Origin: an uncultured Phascolarctobacterium sp.
GTDB taxonomy: Bacteria > Bacillota > Negativicutes > Acidaminococcales > Acidaminococcaceae
DNA length: 5,971 nt
Direction: 5' to 3'
Assembly: GCA_937906915.1 (NCBI GenBank)
Contig: CALCUU010000249.1
Location: forward strand, 1 to 5,971
Numbering within the stretch: the first letter of the stretch is position 1; the number at the start of each line of letters is the position of its first letter. The notes beneath the pieces were generated by a model. The model did not search any database. It was given only the letters and a program-made list of their open reading frames with translations, and was not told the DNA's origin. Positions 1-4,687 of the stretch are shown piece after piece. A program made the position numbers and the translations under genes.

Positions 1-3
1 CTT

Positions 4-1287
4 TTATTTTTCAGTCATAATTGCCAAAATTTCTTTGTCAGTATTCGCCATACCTTGATTGCCAATGCGAGCCATATTTTTAATGCACTGCTCAGGTGTT
101 TCTGCGCAAATACCATCGCTTACTCGCAACGCCACACCGTTCACTGCATGGATTGCGCTCATCAACGCAGCAAAGGAGCCGGTAGAAACCTTCAACGCAC
201 AGCCAACCTTGCCTCCGTCACAGAGCATACCCGTCACCGTACCGCACATATTACGGATTGCGTAACCAATTTGCTCGTCGTTACCCCCCAACAGCCAAGC
301 TATGCCAGCTGACGCAGCGGTTGAGGAACACATTACGCAACTGCACATTGGAGAAAGCTTACCAACATAAAAATTTATATAACGATTTACCAAATGGGCA
401 AAGGCAAGCGCCTGCACAGTTTGCAGTCTGCTTGCGCCAATTGCCTTGGCAGTTTCGCTAACAGGTAAAATTACAACCAAGCCTTTTGTCCCAGCACCGG
501 AACTACTCATAGTGGGCAACGGGCAACCGTCCAGCCTGCTTTCCGCCGCAGAAGCCACCTGCAAAACAATTTTGCTAGCTAAATCATTTGCCAAACGCCC
601 TGCGTTAATTTCCTTGCGTAAATTTTGGGCAATGCCTACGCCAACAGGGTTCTCTTCAGAATAAGCAGCCAAGCTCTCGTTCATGGCAACACCGTCAAGC
701 ATAAAGGCGAGCTCTTCTTCGGAAGCAGTAGCAACTAACGCACGGATTTCTCCAATGGTCATTTTAGCCAGAGCATTTACCACTTCGTCGTCACTAGCTT
801 GGCTAGCAGCTACCTCTTTTTCCAAAAGCACTTGGTCATTATATTTTAGGCACACCACATTAGTATGAGCGTTACGAATAACGCAAATCACCTCTTCATC
901 TTCGGAGCGGAGGGTGCAACTTACGTAAAGGCTTTTTTCTGCTTCATCAACGGTTACAGAAACTTTCTTTCCTACAACCAATGCTTCAGCCTGTTTTAAA
1001 ACATCAGCTGTAACTTCTGCCAAAAGCTCCAAGCTTCTTTCCGGATTTTTCAAGTAAACACCAATGGCAGCAGCCCACTCCAAACCAACTTGGCTACAAT
1101 TAGGAATGCCGGCAGACATACCATTCTTATAAATGCCTGCATTAGTAAAAACTTCTATGGATTGTACATCACCCCTCAGTAATTTACCAGCATTTGCTGC
1201 ACACAGGGCAACGCAAACCGGTTCCGTACATCCCAAGGCTGGCACAACATCTTTTCTTAAAAGCTCAAGCATCTGCTCTTTATTCAT
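4..1287 (-). CDS. L-cysteine desulfidase / UPF0597 (CyuA/CdsB-like) family protein
   Basis: A cytoplasmic enzyme of the UPF0597/CdsB family; characterised members are [4Fe-4S] enzymes that split L-cysteine into pyruvate, ammonia and sulfide. The 427-aa product opens with the family hallmark GCTEP at residues 19-23, whose Cys20 matches the catalytic cysteine of the archaeal desulfidase. A serine-dehydratase-alpha-like C-terminal half carries cysteines at 315, 317, 320, 348, 356 and 363 (around NMCGT and MLCDGGKVGCA), suitable as cluster ligands. Length is normal and the stop TAA is at 4-6. I chose ATG at 1287 rather than the in-frame GTG at 1302, because the GTG overlaps GGAG, which sits 9 nt before the ATG. 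It has its own promoter and follows a transporter gene ending in a terminator. Oddity: the glycine-rich segment at 261-268 reads SSSGAGTK rather than the SGSGNQG-like sequence I recall for the family. Substrate could be cysteine, serine or a related amino acid. Confidence 0.88.
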   Translation of the reverse strand: MNKEQMLELLRKDVVPALGCTEPVCVALCAANAGKLLRGDVQSIEVFTNAGIYKNGMSAGIPNCSQVGLEWAAAIGVYLKNPERSLELLAEVTADVLKQAEALVVGKKVSVTVDEAEKSLYVSCTLRSEDEEVICVIRNAHTNVVCLKYNDQVLLEKEVAASQASDDEVVNALAKMTIGEIRALVATASEEELAFMLDGVAMNESLAAYSEENPVGVGIAQNLRKEINAGRLANDLASKIVLQVASAAESRLDGCPLPTMSSSGAGTKGLVVILPVSETAKAIGASRLQTVQALAFAHLVNRYINFYVGKLSPMCSCVMCSSTAASAGIAWLLGGNDEQIGYAIRNMCGTVTGMLCDGGKVGCALKVSTGSFAALMSAIHAVNGVALRVSDGICAETPEQCIKNMARIGNQGMANTDKEILAIMTEK

Positions 1288-1334
1288 AAGGTCACGCTCC
1301 ACAAATCATTCTTCTTCGAATTATTCTTCCTTAA

Positions 1335-1363
1335 ATTATAAAGCATCTAAATTTCTAAGACAA
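1335..1363 (-). promoter_or_regulatory. Sigma-70-type promoter of the desulfidase gene
   Basis: Read on the minus strand, TTGTCT (1358-1363) and a perfect TATAAT (1335-1340) are separated by 17 nt. This gives a leader of roughly 40 nt before the ATG at 1287. It lies downstream of the transporter's terminator, so the enzyme gene can be transcribed independently. Confidence 0.7.
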
Positions 1364-1405
1364 CTCTGAAAAACAATGCTTGCTCTTCTAAAAAGTTTCC
1401 TTCAC

Positions 1406-1442
1406 AACATAAAAAGACCTGCCGTTTTCACGACAGGTCTTT
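1406..1442 (-). terminator. Intrinsic terminator of the SLC13 transporter gene
   Basis: On the minus strand AAAGACCTG (1442-1434) pairs with CAGGTCTTT (1421-1413). The stem continues through a U-G wobble and CGT/ACG to a GAAA tetraloop (1429-1426), giving 13 pairs in all. A T-rich tract follows (TTTTTATG). It begins about 35 nt after the transporter stop at 1478 and separates that gene from the desulfidase. Confidence 0.88.
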
Positions 1443-1477
1443 AATATTTGTATTAACTGTTAAACCCTAACTAATTA

Positions 1478-2746
1478 TCAGGGGAAGAACGGCCATACCA
1501 TCGGGATTACTACCAAGCAAACTGCGAAGGATACAGCTACAAGGCCGCAACCGCATTTTACATAGTCCATGAATTTGTAACCGCCAGGGCCGAGAACCAA
1601 GGTGTTCGGCGGGGTACCTACCGGAGTTGCGAATGCGCAAGATGCTGCAACTGCGATTGCCATTACTACTGCTTTCGGAGAAGCGTTCAAGTTTTGAGCA
1701 ATTGCGATACCGATCGGGCAGAGCAGAGCTGCGGAAGCGGTGTTGGACATGAATTGGGTCAAGGTGCAGGACAGTACGAACAGAACTGCAGTTACAACCA
1801 ACGGGGACGGGGAGCCGCCCATGAGACCTACGGTCCATTCAGCGATGAGTTTGCCAGCGCCGGTTACGTCGATTGCTTTGGATACAGGCATCATACCTGC
1901 GAACAGGAAGATGGTTACCCAGTCGATGGATGCATAAGCTTGTTTTTCAGTCAAGCAACCGGTCAATACGCAGATGATTGCGCCGATGATTGCTGCCATT
2001 TCCAAGGAAACGCCTTTAACGCCAACTGCCATTACCAATACTACGATTGCAAGGATAGCTGCAGAAACGTATTGTTTGGTAGCGGAAGCTTCGTTAGCTT
2101 CGATTTCTTGTTCAATTTCTTGATCAGCATCGAGTTCAGCTTTCGGAAGCAGGTATTTACCTACGAACATCATGTAGAGCATACCAGCTACGGAAACAGG
2201 AACACCAATCCAAGCGAATTCGAAGAAGCCGAAGGATTCGAGACCAGCAGCGTTCATTGCGCCTACTGCGATGATGTTAGGCGGAGTACCTACCATGGTG
2301 ATGATACCACCCCAACCGCAAGCGAATGCCAAAGGCATCAATTGACGGGAAGCGGGGATTTTAGCAGCGGAGCAGATACCCAAAGCTACGGGCAGCAAGC
2401 AAGCTGCAGTACCAGTGTTGGACAAGCAGGAAGACAGCACGGTGCCTACCAACATAAGACCAAACATAAGGCTGTTTTCGGAAGTGCCGCACATTTTTAC
2501 TACGGTACCACCGATTTTTTGAGCAAGGCCGGTGTAGAACATGGAAGCACCTACAACGAACATACCGCCAAAGAGTACTACGGTGGAGTTAGAAAGACCA
2601 CTGAATACTTGTTTTGCCGGAATGAAGCCTAACAGGCCGCACGCAATAGCGCCGCCCATTGCAGTAATCGCCAAGGGAATAAGTTCGGTTACGAAGAAAA
2701 GCGCAACTACTGCCAACAGAATTAAACATTTAATTGCCGGGGACAT
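1478..2746 (-). CDS. SLC13/DASS-family sodium-coupled anion transporter
   Basis: A 422-aa, almost wholly hydrophobic inner-membrane permease of the divalent anion:Na+ symporter (ion transporter superfamily) type. The two-fold repeat typical of the family is visible. The first half has SNT at 109-111 and GTPPN at 153-157; the second half has SNT at 334-336 and GTPPN at 377-381. In solved DASS structures the SNT motifs line the Na+ and carboxylate/sulfate sites. A charged hydrophilic loop (about 204-224, KAELDADQEIEQEIEANEA) separates the halves. The protein is somewhat shorter than many DASS members. The start is fixed by AAAGGAGG (2754-2761) 7 nt before ATG; the stop is TGA at 1478-1480. Codon use is richer in C/G-ending codons than the regulator upstream, consistent with strong expression. 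Substrate (dicarboxylate, sulfate or other anion) cannot be read from sequence; the neighbouring desulfidase hints at an amino- or sulfur-related role, but that is inference. Confidence 0.9.
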   Translation of the reverse strand: MSPAIKCLILLAVVALFFVTELIPLAITAMGGAIACGLLGFIPAKQVFSGLSNSTVVLFGGMFVVGASMFYTGLAQKIGGTVVKMCGTSENSLMFGLMLVGTVLSSCLSNTGTAACLLPVALGICSAAKIPASRQLMPLAFACGWGGIITMVGTPPNIIAVGAMNAAGLESFGFFEFAWIGVPVSVAGMLYMMFVGKYLLPKAELDADQEIEQEIEANEASATKQYVSAAILAIVVLVMAVGVKGVSLEMAAIIGAIICVLTGCLTEKQAYASIDWVTIFLFAGMMPVSKAIDVTGAGKLIAEWTVGLMGGSPSPLVVTAVLFVLSCTLTQFMSNTASAALLCPIGIAIAQNLNASPKAVVMAIAVAASCAFATPVGTPPNTLVLGPGGYKFMDYVKCGCGLVAVSFAVCLVVIPMVWPFFP

Positions 2747-2753
2747 ATTTGTT

Positions 2754-2761
2754 CCTCCTTT
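2754..2761 (-). promoter_or_regulatory. Strong Shine-Dalgarno of the SLC13 gene
   Basis: AAAGGAGG on the minus strand with a 7-nt spacer to the ATG at 2746. The near-perfect complement to the 16S rRNA tail decides the start and suggests efficient translation. Confidence 0.9.
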
Positions 2762-2783
2762 ATAAAATTTTTCATAAATAACC

Positions 2784-2804
2784 TAGGTGAAAATATTTTT
2801 CCTA
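2784..2804. repeat. Imperfect 21-bp palindrome in the SLC13 leader
   Basis: On the plus strand TAGG (2784-2787) and CCTA (2801-2804) flank a symmetric AAA/TTT core around 2794, with mismatches in between. It overlaps the candidate -10 of the transporter gene and could be an operator, though its AT-rich centre makes chance symmetry likely. Confidence 0.25.
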
Positions 2805-2819
2805 AGCTTTCTATGTTAA
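2790..2819 (-). promoter_or_regulatory. Possible promoter of the SLC13 gene
   Basis: On the minus strand TTAACA (2814-2819, one mismatch to TTGACA) is followed after 18 nt by TATTTT (2790-2795, four of six matches). It is the best-placed pair I found in this AT-rich stretch, giving a leader of about 40 nt, but AT-rich DNA produces such matches by chance. Confidence 0.35.
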
Positions 2820-2823
2820 TCAA
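2810..2823 (-). promoter_or_regulatory. Fnr/Crp-like half-conserved operator upstream of SLC13
   Basis: The minus strand reads TTGATTAACATAGA, matching 8 of 10 conserved positions of the Fnr-type box TTGAT-N4-ATCAA: the first half-site is complete and the second has 3 of 5. It coincides with the candidate -35 element, a position that would suit repression better than classical activation. A Crp/Fnr-type regulator is encoded just upstream. Only a weak operator candidate. Confidence 0.25.
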
Positions 2824-3006
2824 ATATTATCACAGTAACTTTACAATCTTCGTTGCTCCAGCTACACCACAAGCTTCAAGGTTGTTTAGAAAATTTATTT
2901 TAGCCACAGCATTTAATTGTTTTTCTCTAAGTTAATTTTATAAACTTACTAAAATTTTATAAATGCTAATTTTGTTTTATAGAAGCCAACACGATAAGAG
3001 CTACAT
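2824..3006. other. AT-rich non-coding spacer between regulator and transporter
   Basis: No convincing ORF with a ribosome binding site was found on either strand. The stretch contains two exact copies of AATTTTATAAA (2934-2944 and 2953-2963), 19 bp apart, of unknown meaning in DNA this AT-rich. Confidence 0.5.
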
Positions 3007-3037
3007 AAAAAAATAAAGACCACATTGCTGTGGTCTT
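3007..3037 (-). terminator. Intrinsic terminator of the Crp/Fnr regulator gene
   Basis: On the minus strand AAGACCACA (3037-3029 side) pairs with TGTGGTCTT (3024-3016 side) around a GCAA tetraloop, giving a perfect 9-bp stem. A T-rich run (TTATTTTTTTATG) follows. It starts about 10 nt after the regulator's stop codon at 3048. Confidence 0.88.
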
Positions 3038-3047
3038 CTTTGTTATA

Positions 3048-3713
3048 TTACCTCAATATTTCAAAAGTGTTTCTCTCAAAGGTAATCAATCCATCATTAG
3101 CCATTCTTGTAAGTTCTCTAGTTAGAGCGCTTCTATCTGCGTCAAGATAATTTGCTAAGTCAGTACGATTAAACGGAACAGTAACTCTGTTTTCTTTGGT
3201 ACGTTTTGCCTCTTGTTCCAAATAAGCCATAATTTTACCGCGTAAAGTTTTCTTACTTAAAATCTCGGTCTTCTCAATCAACTTAATGTTATTGTCAGCC
3301 ATAATTGAAACGAAATTACAAATCAGTTTTTGATTGGCTGGACTACTACCAGGATTTTCAAAAAACTTTCCAAAAGGAAGCATCAAAATTTCACTATCGC
3401 TAGAAGCAAAGAAGCTAACAATACTATGGTCATAACTACGACCAAAAAAATTCTCAGCAAAAACAGCTCCTGCATTTATGTTGGAAATGATTGACTTATC
3501 TCCCCAAATATCTTCTTTTATCATTTGAACGGTTCCACTTAACAAAATACAAACATTTTCTACACAATCACCAGCCAATACAATGGAGTCGTATTTACGA
3601 AACCGCTTTGCAATAACATTTACCTTGCTAAGAACTTCGCCTATTTCTTCAATACTCATTCCATCAAACAAAGGCAAGTCTGAAATATTTTGTAAAGAGA
3701 GTCTTACTTCCAT
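3048..3713 (-). CDS. Crp/Fnr-family transcriptional regulator
   Basis: A 221-aa DNA-binding regulator with the family's usual length and layout. An N-terminal cyclic-nucleotide-binding-type beta-roll spans about 15-115, a dimerisation helix about 133-155, and a C-terminal winged helix-turn-helix about 178-215. The recognition part reads LANYLDADRSALTRELTRM, close to the Crp/Fnr consensus. It has only Cys50, 55 and 132, so no Fnr-type N-terminal iron-sulfur cluster. The effector pocket (AGAVFAENFFGRSYDHSIV) lacks the clear RSA/GE pattern of cAMP receptors, so the signal is unknown. I chose ATG at 3713 because AGGTGAT lies directly upstream; the in-frame ATG at 3806 would add 31 residues and lies upstream of the strong -10. 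The gene is AT-richer than its neighbours (33% GC in 3241-3300). It may control itself and the co-oriented transporter and desulfidase genes, by position only. Confidence 0.9.
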   Translation of the reverse strand: MEVRLSLQNISDLPLFDGMSIEEIGEVLSKVNVIAKRFRKYDSIVLAGDCVENVCILLSGTVQMIKEDIWGDKSIISNINAGAVFAENFFGRSYDHSIVSFFASSDSEILMLPFGKFFENPGSSPANQKLICNFVSIMADNNIKLIEKTEILSKKTLRGKIMAYLEQEAKRTKENRVTVPFNRTDLANYLDADRSALTRELTRMANDGLITFERNTFEILR

Positions 3714-3755
3714 GAAATCACCTACGCCAATTATTTTCAAAGTATATTTTGTTCT

Positions 3756-3783
3756 ATTATACCCATATTGAAATTTCTGTAAA
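3756..3783 (-). promoter_or_regulatory. Sigma-70-type promoter of the Crp/Fnr regulator gene
   Basis: On the minus strand TTTACA (3778-3783, five of six) and a perfect TATAAT (3756-3761) are 16 nt apart. The predicted leader is about 36 nt and contains the AGGTGAT ribosome binding site. The -35 overlaps the first unit of a tandem 20-bp repeat. Confidence 0.75.
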
Positions 3784-3818
3784 CATTTTGTAATTAAAGT
3801 AAACATTTAGTAATTTTG
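3779..3818. repeat. Tandem 20-bp direct repeat at the regulator promoter
   Basis: Two adjacent units, 3779-3798 and 3799-3818, both begin GTAAACATTT and share GTAATT at the same offset, with 16 of 20 positions identical. A 20-bp period is close to two helical turns, so both copies face the same side of the DNA. The first unit overlaps the -35 box, which makes a pair of operator sites, perhaps for autoregulation, a reasonable guess. Confidence 0.6.
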
Positions 3819-3833
3819 TTGCGTAAGCAACAA
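3816..3833. repeat. Perfect 7-bp palindrome with GTAA loop
   Basis: TTGTTGC-GTAA-GCAACAA forms a perfect inverted repeat directly upstream of the tandem repeats of the regulator promoter. It has no T-run on either side long enough for a terminator. It could be an operator or a small dispersed genomic palindrome; a related one lies at 3963-3976. Confidence 0.55.
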
Positions 3834-4013
3834 TTTATTTACTGCTTTCTAAAATTTTTTAATTAACTTTTGAAGATGATTTTCTCTTACAGTTCAGAGA
3901 ATTTTATTTTAATTTTTTATACGCTTTTTGCAAATAAAGTAAAGTATAAAAATATATCTCCAGTTGCTTTCGCAACAACAAAAATAATTTATATAGCTTA
4001 CACTATTTTCAAT
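3834..4013. other. AT-rich non-coding spacer upstream of the structured RNA candidate
   Basis: Divergent spacer between the regulator and the alkyltransferase side. No ORF with a ribosome binding site was found. It holds a GTTGC-TTTC-GCAAC hairpin at 3963-3976 (a GAAA tetraloop on the minus strand). Plus-strand promoter-like words occur (TATAAA 3945-3950; TTGCTT 3964-3969 with AT-rich -10 words near 3988-3995), but none has convincing -35, spacing and -10 together. Confidence 0.5.
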
Positions 4014-4104
4014 AGCAAACGAGACATTTGCTTGGGGCATTAGAGAACCTCTAATGCAAACTGCTCCGGATATATGATGTTCAGCGTATATCCGGTACTT
4101 TTTT
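4014..4104 (+). ncRNA. Candidate structured small RNA or leader RNA with terminator
   Basis: Three plus-strand hairpins follow one another. The first is AGCAAA/TTTGCT (4014-4019 with 4027-4032, 7-nt loop). The second is GCATTAGAG/CTCTAATGC (4037-4045 with 4049-4057, AAC loop). The third is the terminator CCGGATATA/TATATCCGG (4066-4074 with 4087-4095) followed by TACTTTTTT. No protein gene lies upstream on this strand, so the terminator must end a non-coding transcript. Alternative pairings exist: GGGGCA (4034-4039) can pair with TGCTCC (4062-4067), which would disrupt both hairpin 2 and the base of the terminator, as in an attenuator. I could not match it to 6S RNA, SRP RNA, T-box or a riboswitch consensus I know. 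The 5' end is unresolved; start given is the first hairpin. Confidence 0.5.
4066..4104 (+). terminator. Intrinsic terminator upstream of the alkyltransferase gene
   Basis: A 9-bp perfect stem (4066-4074 with 4087-4095), extendable by a U-G and a G-C pair, is followed by TAC and six T residues (4099-4104). The T-run is present only in the plus direction, so it stops plus-strand transcription ahead of the alkyltransferase promoter. Confidence 0.8.
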
Positions 4105-4135
4105 ATGACTAAATTTTTAATTAGCCCTATTTCTC

Positions 4136-4179
4136 CCTCCTGTTAATGTGCTAAAATATAATTGGCGAATAACAGGAGG
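4136..4179 (+). promoter_or_regulatory. Anti-Shine-Dalgarno inverted repeat in front of the alkyltransferase
   Basis: CCTCCTGTTA (4136-4145) and TAACAGGAGG (4170-4179) are exact reverse complements, 24 nt apart. The right arm contains the ribosome binding site of the alkyltransferase gene. In a transcript entering from upstream the left arm would mask that site. A transcript starting at the -10 inside the loop would lack the left arm and be translated freely. Confidence 0.6.
4149..4162 (+). promoter_or_regulatory. Probable promoter (-10 region) of the alkyltransferase gene
   Basis: Two overlapping -10 words are present: TAAAAT (4152-4157), preceded by TGC as in extended -10 promoters, and TATAAT (4157-4162). 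No good -35 is visible at 16-18 nt upstream. Either start point would leave only a short leader before AGGAGG at 4174-4179, and both lie within the loop of the inverted repeat. Confidence 0.5.
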
Positions 4180-4186
4180 TTTCTTT

Positions 4187-4639
4187 ATGCTATATCTATC
4201 TACTATTAACTCTGGCAATTTAAATATTTTAATTGTTGCCATGGAAGATTTCATCATTGAAATTTCTTTTGGTAAATTAAGAGACAAGTCACTAACGGAA
4301 AACGCTACCACCATTGAATGCAAACGTCAATTAGAAGAGTATTTGAATGGCACACGTAAAAGCTTTGATATTAAACATTATTATCAAGGTAGCGAGTTCC
4401 AAGAAAAAGTTTGGCAAGCCTTAGCCACCATTCCTTATGGCGAAACATTTACCTACAAACAGATTGCTGAGATGATTGGTTCTCCGAAAGCTGTTCGTGC
4501 CGTTGGAAATGCCTGCAACAGCAATCCTCTTGCCATCCTTATTCCCTGTCATCGAGTAATAAGCTCCAACGGTAGCCTTTCCAGTTATGCCGGAGGACAA
4601 GAAATTAAAAAGATGCTTCTAGAATTAGAGCAGAAATAA
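4187..4639 (+). CDS. ogt: Methylated-DNA--[protein]-cysteine S-methyltransferase (O6-alkylguanine repair)
   Basis: A 150-aa cytoplasmic suicide repair protein that moves the alkyl group from O6-alkylguanine in DNA to its own cysteine. The acceptor motif IPCHRV is at 119-124 with Cys121. The DNA-binding helix-turn-helix is seen as GETFTYKQIAEMIGSPKAVR (85-104), including the conserved Tyr90 and the arginine finger Arg104. Asn113-Pro114 precedes the active site, and SYAGG (133-137) closes the pocket as in known members. Length is typical of stand-alone Ogt/AdaB proteins; there is no fused Ada N-domain. ATG at 4187 is preferred over an in-frame GTG at 4148 because AGGAGG ends 7 nt before it and the GTG falls upstream of the -10 words. 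It is a single-gene unit ending in a strong terminator and converging on the PgeF gene. Regulation may include the upstream inverted repeat that masks the ribosome binding site. Confidence 0.95.
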   Translation: MLYLSTINSGNLNILIVAMEDFIIEISFGKLRDKSLTENATTIECKRQLEEYLNGTRKSFDIKHYYQGSEFQEKVWQALATIPYGETFTYKQIAEMIGSPKAVRAVGNACNSNPLAILIPCHRVISSNGSLSSYAGGQEIKKMLLELEQK

Positions 4640-4641
4640 AC

Positions 4642-4676
4642 AAAAAGCAATTCCGCAAAAACGGAATTGCTTTTTT
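4642..4676. terminator. Bidirectional intrinsic terminator between alkyltransferase and PgeF genes
   Basis: AAAAAGCAATTCCG (4642-4655) pairs with CGGAATTGCTTTTT (4662-4675) around a CAAAAA loop. The nine-pair GC-containing core is flanked by A and T runs, so it yields a U-tract in both directions. It ends the alkyltransferase (stop 4639) and, 12 nt after its stop, the convergent PgeF gene (stop 4688). Confidence 0.92.
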
Positions 4677-4687
4677 ACTTATCATGT

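Noticed and set aside
1288..1302. GTG at 1302 as an alternative start of the desulfidase gene.
   Set aside because: The GTG overlaps the GGAG ribosome binding site that serves the ATG at 1287, and the extra residues precede the family's normal N-terminus.
1467..1838. A 123-codon minus-strand frame overlapping the 3' end of the SLC13 gene.
   Set aside because: It is Arg/Ser/Cys-rich out-of-frame translation of the transporter with no start signal.
1694..2632. A 312-codon plus-strand open frame lying antisense inside the SLC13 gene.
   Set aside because: It is rich in Cys, Ser, Gln and Gly without domain-like pattern, has no ribosome binding site, and is a mirror of the biased codons of the transporter, whose family motifs are unmistakable.
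2934..2963. Two AATTTTATAAA copies 19 bp apart as operator iterons.
   Set aside because: The sequence is almost pure A/T in a strongly AT-rich spacer, so repetition by chance is likely.
3714..3806. N-terminal extension of the Crp/Fnr regulator from ATG 3806.
   Set aside because: It would place the start upstream of the TATAAT promoter; ATG 3713 has AGGTGAT in front and gives the normal family length.
3816..3976. A miniature transposable element bounded by the two GTTGC palindromes.
   Set aside because: Each end is itself palindromic rather than one half of a terminal inverted repeat, and no target-site duplication was seen.
4014..4104. Assignment of the structured RNA to 6S RNA, SRP RNA, T-box or a preQ1 riboswitch.
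   Set aside because: It lacks the long bulged rod of 6S RNA, the SRP tetraloop region, the T-box GGTGG/ACCGCG sequences and the preQ1 tail; an AGAGGTTCT-like string occurs only on the minus strand inside hairpin 2.
4074..4112. A 12-codon ORF (ATG ATG ...) inside the terminator hairpin region as a leader peptide.
   Set aside because: No ribosome binding site, and the frame runs through the terminator stem and T-run; no run of regulatory codons is visible.
4117..4323. Minus-strand 68-codon frame over the start of the alkyltransferase gene.
   Set aside because: Antisense to a gene with full family motifs; no ribosome binding site or recognisable domain.
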